Assembly (NCBI GenBank): GCA_944380545.1
Contig: CALWHV010000007.1
Span: forward strand, 248,001-312,000
Reading direction: 5' to 3'
Source: an uncultured Eubacterium sp.
GTDB taxonomy: Bacteria > Bacillota > Clostridia > Oscillospirales > Acutalibacteraceae
Length of the DNA stretch: 64,000 nt
The position numbers and the translations under genes were made by a program. Positions 1 to 8,228 of the stretch are shown here, in pieces (positions within the stretch are counted from its first letter, which is position 1; every line of letters begins with the position of its first letter). The notes under the pieces are model-generated. The model worked only from the letters and a program-made list of their open reading frames with translations. It was not told where the DNA came from and searched no databases.

Positions 1-1
1 T

Positions 2-571
2 ATGCCCGAATCAATGCCAAAGGCGTGGGAGCAGATAGGCGCCGGCAAGGAGCTTATAACATATGAAAACGCAGGAAAATTCGGCGTTCTGCCCGCGGGC
101 GTAACGGTTAAAAAGGGCGCGGCGCTCTTCCCCAGGATAGACGCCGACAAGGAGATTGACGAGCTTAACGAGCTTATCAAAAAGCAGATGGACGCGGCGG
201 AAAAGGAGGCGCAGAGCGGCTGCGAAAAGGAGGAGGAAAAGCTCCCCGAAATCAGCTTTGACGATTTTTCAAAGCTTGAGCTGCGCGCCGCAAAAATACT
301 TGAGTGCGAGCCCGTTAAGCGCGCCAAAAAGCTGCTTAAGCTTCAGGTGGACGACGGCACGGGCGAAAAGCGCCAGATAGTTTCCGGCATATCGCAGTGG
401 TACAAGCCCGAAGACCTGATAGGCAGGACGGTCATTATAGTTGCAAACCTCAAGCCCGCAAAGCTGTGCGGCGAGATGAGCTGCGGAATGCTGCTTGCCG
501 CAGACCTGCCGGACGGCGGCGCAAGGGTGCTGTTTGCAGACGGCATTGAGCCGGGTATGCGTCTGAGATAA
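2..571 (+). CDS. metG: Methionyl-tRNA synthetase, C-terminal part (5' end outside window)
   Basis: This is the last ~190 residues of methionyl-tRNA synthetase, which charges tRNA-Met in the cytoplasm. The visible start is probably an internal Met: the sequence begins with MPESMPKAWEQIGAG, typical of the end of the anticodon-binding helical bundle, so the catalytic domain lies upstream of the window. A charged linker (about residues 45-80) leads into a C-terminal tRNA-binding OB-fold (EMAP/Trbp111 type, about residues 85-189), recognised by FSKLELRAAKILECEPVKRA, IVSGISQWY and GEMSCGMLLAA. That appended domain dimerises the enzyme and adds non-specific tRNA affinity in many Firmicutes. tatD follows 14 bases downstream, the usual metG-tatD order in Firmicutes. 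Identification is secure; only the missing N-terminus is uncertain. Confidence 0.95.
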   Translation: MPESMPKAWEQIGAGKELITYENAGKFGVLPAGVTVKKGAALFPRIDADKEIDELNELIKKQMDAAEKEAQSGCEKEEEKLPEISFDDFSKLELRAAKILECEPVKRAKKLLKLQVDDGTGEKRQIVSGISQWYKPEDLIGRTVIIVANLKPAKLCGEMSCGMLLAADLPDGGARVLFADGIEPGMRLR

Positions 572-585
572 GCGAATACAATAAT

Positions 586-1350
586 ATGTATAAAAATATA
601 TTCGACACTCACAGCCATTACGACGACGAACAGTTTGACGCGGACAGGGACGAGCTTTTGAGCGACCTGCCGAGGCGCGGCGTTATCGCCGCCGTAAGCT
701 GCGGCTGTGATATTGAATCAACAACGGCGAATATGCGCCTTGCAGAAAAATATGATTATATCTATTTTGCGGCGGGCTTTCATCCGGAAAATCTTGAGGG
801 CGCGCGCCTTGAGGAGCTTGAGAAAATAAAAGCCGCCGCGGCGCACGAAAAATGCGCTGCGATAGGCGAGATAGGGCTTGATTATCACTGGATGGCGGCG
901 CCAAAGGATGTGCAAAAGGAATTTTTCGCCGCTCAGTGCGCTCTTGCAAACGAGCTTGATATACCCGTTATAGTTCACGACCGCGAGGCGCACGCCGACA
1001 CGCTTGATATACTCAAGAAATACAGACCCAAGGGCGTGCTGCACTGCTTTTCCGGCTCTGCCGAAACGGCAAAGGAGATCGTGAAAATGGGGATGTATAT
1101 CGGCTTAAACGGCGTTGCCACCTTTAAGAACGCGCGCAAGAGCATAGAGGCGGCAAAGGCGATACCCGTTGAGCGGCTTGTGCTTGAAACGGACTGCCCG
1201 TACCTTGCGCCCGTGCCGCACAGGGGCAAGCGCAACGACAGCAGTTATATCCCCTTTATCGCCGAAAGGCTGGGTGAAGAGCTTGGTTATTCCGCACAGG
1301 AACTGCTGGATATCACCGCGCAAAACGCAAAAAGCTTATACGGGCTTTAA
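586..1350 (+). CDS. tatD: TatD-family metal-dependent DNase
   Basis: A 254-residue TatD/YcfH hydrolase, normal length for the family. It folds as a metal-dependent amidohydrolase-type TIM barrel. Visible metal ligands are DTHSH (His9, His11), GEIGLDYHW (Glu95), VIVHDRE, VLHCFSG and LETDCPYLAP. Family members have 3'-5' exonuclease activity and are linked to DNA repair; the physiological substrate is not fixed by sequence. The ATG lies 14 bases after the metG stop with only a weak ribosome site, which suggests translation following metG on one transcript. A strong hairpin ends the unit just downstream. Confidence 0.93.
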   Translation: MYKNIFDTHSHYDDEQFDADRDELLSDLPRRGVIAAVSCGCDIESTTANMRLAEKYDYIYFAAGFHPENLEGARLEELEKIKAAAAHEKCAAIGEIGLDYHWMAAPKDVQKEFFAAQCALANELDIPVIVHDREAHADTLDILKKYRPKGVLHCFSGSAETAKEIVKMGMYIGLNGVATFKNARKSIEAAKAIPVERLVLETDCPYLAPVPHRGKRNDSSYIPFIAERLGEELGYSAQELLDITAQNAKSLYGL

Positions 1351-1360
1351 ATACAGAAAA

Positions 1361-1400
1361 AACCGCCGCGGCGCACAAGCGCTGCGGCGGCTGTTGTTTT
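1361..1400. terminator. Bidirectional terminator between tatD and the GtrA-like gene
   Basis: A GC stem (CCGCCGCGGCG paired with CGCTGCGGCGG around a CACAA loop) is flanked by A-rich sequence on the left and TGTTGTTTTA on the right. It sits between two converging genes and can serve both strands. Confidence 0.75.
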
Positions 1401-1413
1401 ATTGGGTTTATGA

Positions 1414-2082
1414 TTATTTTGCGGCTTCTTCGGCTGCCTGAGCTGATTTATCCTCTTTCTTCTCTTTAAGAAGAACGAATTTTTCCATCGGGAACAGGAC
1501 GAGCATCTGAACAAGACCTGCGGCAAGGCTTGCGATGGTTCTTGCAAGCGCCTGGAGCCAAGCCCAGTCTACCTTTGCGATGAGGCCGACTACCCAGCCC
1601 TGAAGCCAGGTTGAGAACAGGATAAGAGCTATCATAAGCACGATATAGATAGCGAAATTATACCACGGCGCATCGGATTTAAAGGTGGTCTTTTTATTCT
1701 GATAAAAGCCGTAAATATTGGCGATGAGGTTTGAGAGGAAGAACGGAAGAAGATAGCCCCAGGTTACGACGCCGCCTACAACAACGCCGTTTTCAACCGT
1801 GCCGCCGACAACATATTTTGCTATCTGCTCAAGTCCCTCCGGCGTTGTGGCGTCAAAAATCGTGTTGGGAGCGAAGATCGACTGCAAAAACGCGGGAAGA
1901 GTTGCCGTAACGCTGTCAAAAATCAGCGGCAGCACATTTGCGAGCACGAGCTGAATTATCGTTACAAGGCCGGATACAACAAGGAATTTAAGTATCTGCC
2001 AAAGGGTCTTCATAAAAGAGCCCTTTTCCTCTGCGGCGTTATCTATTCCGCTGAGGCTGAATTTTTTCTTTTCATCTGCCAT
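1414..2082 (-). CDS. GtrA-like multi-pass membrane protein
   Basis: A 222-residue integral membrane protein with four predicted hydrophobic spans (about residues 25-45, 105-125, 145-165, 180-200). FLVVSGLVTIIQL and LSNLIANIYGFYQNKKTTFKS match the GtrA/DPMS-like family pattern, whose members help flip or tether undecaprenyl-linked sugars for cell-surface polysaccharides. The region between the first two spans is longer than in typical ~130-residue GtrA proteins. The ATG at 2082 was chosen over an in-frame TTG at 2088 because AAGGAG lies 8 bases upstream of the ATG. It has its own good promoter and is transcribed alone. A link to the surface-glycan genes nearby is inference. Confidence 0.7.
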   Translation of the reverse strand: MADEKKKFSLSGIDNAAEEKGSFMKTLWQILKFLVVSGLVTIIQLVLANVLPLIFDSVTATLPAFLQSIFAPNTIFDATTPEGLEQIAKYVVGGTVENGVVVGGVVTWGYLLPFFLSNLIANIYGFYQNKKTTFKSDAPWYNFAIYIVLMIALILFSTWLQGWVVGLIAKVDWAWLQALARTIASLAAGLVQMLVLFPMEKFVLLKEKKEDKSAQAAEEAAK

Positions 2083-2129
2083 AAACAATACTCCTTAAAA
2101 TTATTGGCGCGCGGCGCCTTATCTATTTT

Positions 2130-2158
2130 AGTATACCAAACGGCGCGCCGCTATGCAA
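2130..2158 (-). promoter_or_regulatory. Sigma-A-type promoter for the GtrA-like gene
   Basis: On the minus strand TTGCAT (2153-2158) and TATACT (2130-2135) are separated by 17 bases, ~48 bases upstream of the chosen ATG. The spacer contains the GC-rich palindrome GGCGCGCC. Confidence 0.7.
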
Positions 2159-2183
2159 GACATATTTAAGTTTTTGTTAATAA

Positions 2184-3854
2184 TTAAAGCAGCAGCGGCA
2201 GAACGCCGGACAGGGCGCCGACAATCGAAACGACGCCCCAAACGACAAGCGCTATCAAGCCGGATACGAGCGCAATAAGCAAAAGGATTGCAAGGATGAG
2301 GAGAAGCAGGATGAGCGGGCCCTTTTTGCTTTTTTTGACGGGGTCTTTAAAATCCCTGCTTCTGTCCTCAAGCGAAGGCGCGTTTTCGGCAGAGTCGTAT
2401 ATCGGGAATATCGGCAGAGTTGCCTTTTCATCGCAGTAGCCGGGATTCCACAGCAGCGGCTCAACAAGGCCGCGCACGCTTGTTGCGCCCTTAAGGAATT
2501 TGCCGATATCAAGATGAATTGTGTTAAGGAAGGAATCAATCACATTAAGGCAGGCGCAGGTCAGCTTGTATTCGCGCGTTTCGGGGCCGTAGGGCGAATC
2601 GCCGCAGTAGAGATTCTGAACAAGCTCCAGGATGAAATCCACAACTTTATTATCCGCAATATCTGCAATATCCTCTTTTTTGAGGCCGGATTCCTTTTTG
2701 CAGAGCCTCCACACCTTTTTAAAGGTGAGCTTATTGAGGAATTTGCCTATGGGCTTTATTATCCACGAAAGCTTTTTGACCTTTTCGCCGGGGATGGAAA
2801 ACGCCGGAGTCATCTCGGCAAGGCGGTCTATATCGTTGCCCATCGCCCAGATGACCTCCGATATCATACCGAAGAAAAAGCCCTTCATATACTCGTCAAA
2901 CGGCTTGCCGCCGGTATCAAGCCCCGGAACCTCTTTTATTATCCTGGTTTCAACATCTATCTTTCTGTTTTTGGGGTCAAAGGTTACGGTGCGCATCGCG
3001 GGCGGGCAGCCTATCATTGCGCCGCAGGCAACATCGTAAAAAACATTGCCCTTTTTTGTTACCACATAGCTGATATCGTGAACATGGGTGTGACCCGTAA
3101 GCATACAGTGAAGCCCCGCGTCTGCAAAAATCTCTCTTGTGGTCTCGTGGTTTCGCTGCATATCGCCCTTGCCGATTATGGCGTAAAACGGCGACGGAGC
3201 GATCATCGGATGATGGGTCATCGCGATAACATACTGGTCGTGCTCCTGCGCGTCCCTGAGCTGGTCAAGGATCCACTGCATACAGTCGTCCGAAAATCCG
3301 GAGCCGTTTTGCCCCTCCGGCTTATAATTCGTGTCGTCGTTGAGCGCAAACAGACGGTAGCCCGGCGCAAGCTGCACAACATAGCTCATAGATTCGGGAT
3401 GCGTGGCGATAGCCTCGTTCGGGCCGAACTCATAATACATATCCCAAAGCTTGTGGCGCTCCTCCACGGCGGGCACCTTAACGGCTTCATCGCCCACATA
3501 GCCGTCCGTAACGCCGCCGGCGCGAAAATCGTGGGTGGCGGTTATAACATAAACGCGCTTGCCGCGCTTTTTCAGCTCGCGCAGCATCTCTATGAACTCC
3601 GCGTGGGAATCAAGCTCTCCGTTGTGCGTGGTGTCGCCCGAAAGGAGCACGATATCAGTTGAATCATCGGCGCACAGCATATCAAAGCCGGCTTTGATAA
3701 CAAGGTCGGAGTCCTTGATGACTATCTGCGACTTTGATTCAGCCTTTTGATACGCCTTGCCGGCGGTGCCCACCTTTCTGGAATAATAATGGGTGTCGGT
3801 TATCACCTGAACCCTGAGCGGCTCGTTTTCGCCGCCGCTTATCCTTTGCGCCAT
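2184..3854 (-). CDS. Calcineurin-like metallophosphoesterase with C-terminal membrane anchor
   Basis: A 556-residue protein whose first ~300 residues are a calcineurin-like metallophosphoesterase. Motifs are ITDTHYYS (first metal ligands), LLSGDTTHNGE, TATHDFR, MTHHPM and LTGHTHVHD. Such enzymes cleave phosphomono- or diesters with a two-metal centre; the substrate cannot be read here. A middle region of ~200 residues has no recognised motif. The C-terminus (from about residue 510) is a long hydrophobic stretch rich in L, I and V that could form one or two membrane spans, so the enzyme is likely membrane-bound. No signal peptide is seen, so the topology is open. The start at 3854 has GGGAGG 8 bases upstream; the TTG 6 bases earlier is too close. 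It lies 24 bases after the glycosidase gene and is probably co-transcribed with it. Confidence 0.82.
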   Translation of the reverse strand: MAQRISGGENEPLRVQVITDTHYYSRKVGTAGKAYQKAESKSQIVIKDSDLVIKAGFDMLCADDSTDIVLLSGDTTHNGELDSHAEFIEMLRELKKRGKRVYVITATHDFRAGGVTDGYVGDEAVKVPAVEERHKLWDMYYEFGPNEAIATHPESMSYVVQLAPGYRLFALNDDTNYKPEGQNGSGFSDDCMQWILDQLRDAQEHDQYVIAMTHHPMIAPSPFYAIIGKGDMQRNHETTREIFADAGLHCMLTGHTHVHDISYVVTKKGNVFYDVACGAMIGCPPAMRTVTFDPKNRKIDVETRIIKEVPGLDTGGKPFDEYMKGFFFGMISEVIWAMGNDIDRLAEMTPAFSIPGEKVKKLSWIIKPIGKFLNKLTFKKVWRLCKKESGLKKEDIADIADNKVVDFILELVQNLYCGDSPYGPETREYKLTCACLNVIDSFLNTIHLDIGKFLKGATSVRGLVEPLLWNPGYCDEKATLPIFPIYDSAENAPSLEDRSRDFKDPVKKSKKGPLILLLLILAILLLIALVSGLIALVVWGVVSIVGALSGVLPLLL

Positions 3855-3878
3855 TTGCAATACCTCCCTGCCCCGACA

Positions 3879-6560
3879 TCAGCCGCGGGGCGAAATTTTT
3901 ATTGTGCCGCTCTTTATCTCTCCGCTGAGCGTTATTTCAACGATTCCCGGCTCGCGCTCAAAGGCGCTTATCTCGCGGCCGTCAAGTTCGGCTCGGTATG
4001 AATGTTCGTCGCTCAGGCAGACGAGCACCGTGAACGCCGCGGCACAGCCGTAATATTTGAAATCTATCTGCGCCTGAGTTTCGCCGGCGCTTTGATGATC
4101 CGTCCACACATCAAAGCCGGTGGTTATCGTGCCGGGCTTATAGTAGGCGTTTGCCCACACACATATCGGCGCGGAAAGTCCGCCGAAATTGTGGAACCAG
4201 CCGCCGCGCTGGGTCTTGATGCCGAAACATTCATAGGTGTTGTATGAAAAATCGGTTTCCGCCTTCCACATATCAAGGGCGCGCTTTGCTATCTCGTATG
4301 CAAAATCCGCCTCGCCCAGATCAAACATCGTTTTCCACAGGAACCACTGGTGGCTCATCCACACATTGCCGTTCCAATAGCCGTCGTCAAAATAATAGGA
4401 GGCGCTCATATCAACGGCGGAAATGCCGCTTCTGCTCCACATCTCCTTGGGGTTTTTGATGTGCGAGAGCAGACGCGCCGCGCGCTGGGGCGTAGCCGCT
4501 CCGGCAACAAGGGGATAGACGCCGTCCATACCCTTGTTCATATTCTCGCCCTGCTCGTTTCTGAGATAGGCGCAGACCTTATTCTCGCCGTCATAGACCG
4601 TGTAGGAATAATAGCCGCACTCCTCGTCCCACGCAAGGGCGTTGAGCGCCGCCGTTGAATTGTCTATATCATTTTGCAGCATATCGGCGTCCTCCTGCCT
4701 GCCGAGGGCAAGCGCCGCCATACGCATTATCTTTGCCGCGCGGATAAGATGCGAGGTGGAGATGCACGGGCATATCCTGCTCATCATCTGCCTGTCTATC
4801 ATATAGACCTGCGCGGGGTAATCATCCATACCGGAGCAGGAATACCAATAATCGTAAGCCGTTACAAGGCCGTTTTTGAATTTTGCGGTTGAAGAGCCGT
4901 CACGACCGGAATAAAAGCGGTAGTAGCGCATCATCTTATCGTAGAGCGCAAGCAGCGGCGCCTTATCCTCGGCGCGCTTGAGCATCTCAAGATACTGCGC
5001 AAACTGCGTGGGCACAAGAGAGCCGTGAAGCAAAAACGCAAAATCGCGGTTATCGTCGTTTGAAAGATATGTTTCAAGTATGTATTTCGCTTTTTCGGGG
5101 CTGAATTCAAGCACGCCGACGCCGATGACGCCGCTGTCCCAGGTATAAAAGCTGTCCCACCTTTTGCCGGGCGTGAAATGGATAACATTTTCGCCGTGCT
5201 TGTAAACGGGGTAAACGACATTCGTGAGCAGCGTTGCCTTTAAAATATCGGTGGAAAGCGTATACTTCCTGCCGTTTTCATTGAGCCCGTTATCCTGCGC
5301 CGCGCTCGCCGCCCTGTAAATCGCCTCGTATTCGGAATCGCCGAGCGGCTCAAACGGCTCTTCGGACACCACCATATATTCCGTGTGGGAGGAATTCGGG
5401 TCTATGAATATTGATTTTATCAGCACATTGTGGAAAAAGCCCTCGTCGCTCTTCTTTTCGCTGAAGCTTTCGGAAAAGGTGCGCTGAAGCTCGTCATAGG
5501 TGTGGTCGCCGTTTGAAAGCCTGTTGGGCAGCGCGTCCTCAAGGCAGCCGGAATCAAGCGTTCGCTGCCTTGTGTTTTTGTTGTTTGTAAGTATGTAAAA
5601 GCATTTGTCCTCTTCGGGGTAATGCAGCTCAAAGCGCATACCCCTGCCGCATTTTTCGCTTTTGATATCCGGAGTGAAGCCGTGCTTTTCAAGCGAGCAG
5701 GAGATCTCGCTTTGCGCGCCCTTTTCGGTTATTATCAGCACATCGAGCTCAACTCCGCCGCCGCCGAGGCTAACAAGGCGCAGCTCGTCGTTTTTATCAA
5801 GCTCGAACGAGGCAAAGGAAAGCTCGTCGCTGTGGGGCAGCGATATCTCTTTATCTCCGAGGGCAAAGCGCGCGCCGCCGTCGGTTGCGCTGCGGTATCT
5901 TACCGTCAGCACGGGAGAGGAAAAGGCGGACAGATCGGCGCCGTACGCCACAGTATCGCCCTTTTCGCAGCCGAAGGGCTTGAGGCCGAGGAACGGCACA
6001 TGGTAGTTCTCGCACCTGTCTCCGAGGCCGAAGCCGCCGGTAAAGCGGCAGTCGGCAAACTGGCCCTTAGCCATACCGTCCGGATTTTCACGGTCCCATG
6101 GGCGGGGATTTGCGTATTCATATTCGGAGTAATCATTGGCGTTTATCACCGCCGCGCCGCTCGGAACGGAAAGCTTTGCGTAAAACGGCTTTGGATATTC
6201 CATAGCGGAATATCCGTTTAATATGCAGTTTTGCTTGAGGTCCGTGTTGTTGACGAATTCACAGCGCATAAGATACGCCTTTTCGTTAATGCGCGCAAAG
6301 GAAACATCGCAGTAAATCATATCCTTCCACATAAGCTCGTAGCGGTAGGAATAAAACGAATAATCGCCCTTGCAGCTCCACAGGTGATAGGAGCTGGGGA
6401 AGGTTACATTCGGCACGGGCACGGAGGAATTCCACACCGTGGGATGAACGGAAAAATCAAATCTTGCGCCGTTTGAGCGGCTCTGCGGCACCCTTGAAAT
6501 GCCCATATATTTTTTTGAATAAGGTCCCCACAGGGGCATCGTTAAACTCTTATTGCTCAT
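3879..6560 (-). CDS. Large (alpha/alpha)6-barrel glycoside hydrolase, MGH1/GH63-like
   Basis: An 893-residue protein with an N-terminal beta-sandwich-like half and a C-terminal helical barrel of the trehalase/GH63/mannosylglycerate-hydrolase type. Diagnostic stretches are KRWDSFYTWDSGV, YFDDGYWNGNVWMSHQWFLW and GIKTQRGGWFHNFGGLS. Family members are inverting alpha-glycosidases that use an Asp in the WDSG segment and a Glu or Asp near the end of the barrel. The exact linkage cleaved cannot be assigned. No signal peptide is visible, so it probably acts in the cytoplasm. The ATG at 6560 has GAGGTG upstream; the in-frame TTG at 6572 has no ribosome site. It is the first gene of a two-gene unit with the phosphoesterase, behind a near-consensus promoter that diverges from the exopolysaccharide module. 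Confidence 0.75.
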   Translation of the reverse strand: MSNKSLTMPLWGPYSKKYMGISRVPQSRSNGARFDFSVHPTVWNSSVPVPNVTFPSSYHLWSCKGDYSFYSYRYELMWKDMIYCDVSFARINEKAYLMRCEFVNNTDLKQNCILNGYSAMEYPKPFYAKLSVPSGAAVINANDYSEYEYANPRPWDRENPDGMAKGQFADCRFTGGFGLGDRCENYHVPFLGLKPFGCEKGDTVAYGADLSAFSSPVLTVRYRSATDGGARFALGDKEISLPHSDELSFASFELDKNDELRLVSLGGGGVELDVLIITEKGAQSEISCSLEKHGFTPDIKSEKCGRGMRFELHYPEEDKCFYILTNNKNTRQRTLDSGCLEDALPNRLSNGDHTYDELQRTFSESFSEKKSDEGFFHNVLIKSIFIDPNSSHTEYMVVSEEPFEPLGDSEYEAIYRAASAAQDNGLNENGRKYTLSTDILKATLLTNVVYPVYKHGENVIHFTPGKRWDSFYTWDSGVIGVGVLEFSPEKAKYILETYLSNDDNRDFAFLLHGSLVPTQFAQYLEMLKRAEDKAPLLALYDKMMRYYRFYSGRDGSSTAKFKNGLVTAYDYWYSCSGMDDYPAQVYMIDRQMMSRICPCISTSHLIRAAKIMRMAALALGRQEDADMLQNDIDNSTAALNALAWDEECGYYSYTVYDGENKVCAYLRNEQGENMNKGMDGVYPLVAGAATPQRAARLLSHIKNPKEMWSRSGISAVDMSASYYFDDGYWNGNVWMSHQWFLWKTMFDLGEADFAYEIAKRALDMWKAETDFSYNTYECFGIKTQRGGWFHNFGGLSAPICVWANAYYKPGTITTGFDVWTDHQSAGETQAQIDFKYYGCAAAFTVLVCLSDEHSYRAELDGREISAFEREPGIVEITLSGEIKSGTIKISPRG

Positions 6561-6594
6561 AACGCACCTCAAACAACATTTCTTATTTTTGTAT

Positions 6595-6623
6595 ATTATA
6601 ATTTATTTTAATTGCATATGCAA
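6595..6623 (-). promoter_or_regulatory. Sigma-A-type promoter for the glycosidase-phosphoesterase unit
   Basis: Minus-strand TTGCAT (6618-6623) and a perfect TATAAT (6595-6600) are spaced 17 bases apart, ~35 bases upstream of the glycosidase ATG. It is back-to-back with the polysaccharide-module promoter. Confidence 0.8.
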
Positions 6624-6633
6624 GATATTATTA

Positions 6634-6662
6634 TTGACAAAAAATTTATTTTAAAGTAAAAT
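6634..6662 (+). promoter_or_regulatory. Sigma-A-type promoter for the polysaccharide phosphoregulation module
   Basis: A perfect TTGACA (6634-6639) and TAAAAT (6657-6662) are separated by 17 bases. The downstream edge of the -10 box touches a perfect palindrome, so initiation probably occurs inside it. Confidence 0.8.
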
Positions 6663-6681
6663 TTAAGTTAACCTAACTTAA
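6663..6681. promoter_or_regulatory. Perfect 8-bp-arm palindrome, candidate operator
   Basis: TTAAGTTA-ACC-TAACTTAA is an exact inverted repeat with a 3-base centre, starting one base after the -10 box. Position and symmetry fit a dimeric repressor site. No regulator gene lies beside it, so the binding protein is unknown. A short hairpin in the 5' leader is the alternative. Confidence 0.6.
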
Positions 6682-6709
6682 TCTGCAAACGATGAAAGGA
6701 ATGACCCCA

Positions 6710-7465
6710 TTGAATATAGACGCCAATGTTCAAAAGGTGCTTTCGGCGCTGCTGAAAAAATGGAAGCTGCTGGTGCTGTTTGCGCTTATAGGCGCGGTTG
6801 CGGCAGCTGTTTTCACGGCGCGCTTCACAACGCTTACCTACACGAGCGAGGTTCTGTTTCTTGCAAACGCGGTTGACACGCGCCAGGAGCTTAACGATTC
6901 CACCGCCGCGGCGCAGCAGGCGAGCGAAACGAGCAAGATGAACTACGCTATGAAGATGATGGACACCTATATAGAGGTGTTTCAGACAAACAAATTCAAC
7001 CAATATGTTGCCGAGGATCTGAACAAGACCTACGGCACGGATTATTCCGCCGGGCTGATACGCGGCGCGCTTACCATTGAAGAGGTTGAAAACACGGCGA
7101 TGTTCAAATTCATCGTTACAACGAACGACGCGGATCTGAGCTACCACATTGCGCGCTGCCTTGAGAGCTGCGTGCCGGAAACGATGGAAAACACGAACAG
7201 CGGCCTTGTGCAGAGCACCGTTGAGGACGAGCCCGTTAAGGCGGTTGCCGCGGAGAGCAAGAATTATCCGCAGAAATGCCTTATCGGCGCGCTGGCAGGC
7301 ATCGTGCTTGCGGGGCTTTACGCCGTGCTTCGCGATTTTCTGGATGTGCGCATCCGCGGGCGCGACGATCTGCAGGAGATGTACAACATCCCCGTGCTGG
7401 GCTCCGTGCCTGAATTTGAGCTTTCAACCGTGAAGCAGAAGAAGGGGGCGAAAAAGAATGGTTAA
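6710..7465 (+). CDS. Wzz/YveK-type polysaccharide co-polymerase and kinase activator
   Basis: A 251-residue membrane protein of the CpsC/CapA/YveK family. It has one transmembrane helix near the N-terminus (KWKLLVLFALIGAVAAAVF) and a second near residues 185-205 (LIGALAGIVLAGLYAVL), with an extracytoplasmic loop between them. In Gram-positive bacteria this protein activates the adjacent cytoplasmic BY-kinase and controls polymer chain length. Upstream ATGs at 6692 and 6701 lack a ribosome site, whereas AAAGGA lies 9 bases before the TTG at 6710, so that start is preferred. The 3' end overlaps the kinase gene by 8 bases, indicating coupled translation. Confidence 0.85.
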   Translation: MNIDANVQKVLSALLKKWKLLVLFALIGAVAAAVFTARFTTLTYTSEVLFLANAVDTRQELNDSTAAAQQASETSKMNYAMKMMDTYIEVFQTNKFNQYVAEDLNKTYGTDYSAGLIRGALTIEEVENTAMFKFIVTTNDADLSYHIARCLESCVPETMENTNSGLVQSTVEDEPVKAVAAESKNYPQKCLIGALAGIVLAGLYAVLRDFLDVRIRGRDDLQEMYNIPVLGSVPEFELSTVKQKKGAKKNG

Positions 7466-8210
7466 GAAAAAGAAAAGCTCGCCGGAGATACCGGCAAACC
7501 GCGTGCTTCTTAAAAACGCCATTATGGACCCCACGCTTAAATTCCGCGTTGAAGAGGCGTATAAATCCATAAGAACCAACATTATGCTCTCCGTGCTGAA
7601 AAAGGGTTGCAAGATAATCGTTGTTTCCTCCTCCGTTGCGGGCGAGGGAAAAACCACCACCACAACGAACCTTGCCATATCCATTGCGCAGGCGGACCAG
7701 CGCGTGCTGCTGATAGACGGCGACCTCAGAAAGCCGAAGGTGCACCATTATTTCTCAATTCCGAACGCGCCGGGGCTTACGAATTTTCTGGGCGCGGCGG
7801 CAAACAGCCGCAGCTCGCAGAAGGTGGATCTTTTCAGCATCATCCACCCAACGGAATACAAAAATCTTTCCGTTATAGCCTCCGGCTCGATTCCGCCGAA
7901 CCCCGCGGAGATACTCGGCTCCGAGATGATGGTGGACTTTTTGCAGAGCGTTTCCGAGCATTTTGACTATATCATCATAGACACGCCGCCCGTAAATGTT
8001 GTTTCGGACGCGCTGCCCGTTATCCGCGAATCGGACGGGGTGGTGCTTGTTGTGCGTGCAAATTCCTCAACGCACCCGGAGCTGCAAAAGGCGCTTGACG
8101 CGCTCAAGTTCATAGACGCCAAGGTGCTGGGCTTTGTGGTTAACTACGAGAGCCAGAAAAAATCCGGCTACAGCTATTATAAGTACGGCTACGGCGACTA
8201 CACCTATTGA
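7458..8210 (+). CDS. Bacterial tyrosine kinase (CpsD/CapB/YwqD family)
   Basis: A 250-residue BY-kinase that autophosphorylates on tyrosine and controls capsule or exopolysaccharide assembly. The P-loop is VAGEGKTTTTT with Lys65, the Walker A' is VLLIDGDLRKP (about 83-93) and the Walker B is YIIIDTPP (about 175-182). The C-terminus is a tyrosine cluster with seven Tyr in the last 13 residues, the usual autophosphorylation tail. The preceding gene supplies the activating cytoplasmic tail, as in two-component Firmicute kinases. GGGGG lies 9 bases before the ATG. Neighbour order (adaptor, kinase, phosphatase) is the standard one. Confidence 0.93.
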   Translation: MVKKKKSSPEIPANRVLLKNAIMDPTLKFRVEEAYKSIRTNIMLSVLKKGCKIIVVSSSVAGEGKTTTTTNLAISIAQADQRVLLIDGDLRKPKVHHYFSIPNAPGLTNFLGAAANSRSSQKVDLFSIIHPTEYKNLSVIASGSIPPNPAEILGSEMMVDFLQSVSEHFDYIIIDTPPVNVVSDALPVIRESDGVVLVVRANSSTHPELQKALDALKFIDAKVLGFVVNYESQKKSGYSYYKYGYGDYTY

Positions 8211-8228
8211 TAAAGCGGAGGCGGTTTT

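Noticed and set aside
2514..3662. Long plus-strand ORF opposite the phosphoesterase
   Set aside because: Shadow frame of a GC-rich gene; no motif, no ribosome site.
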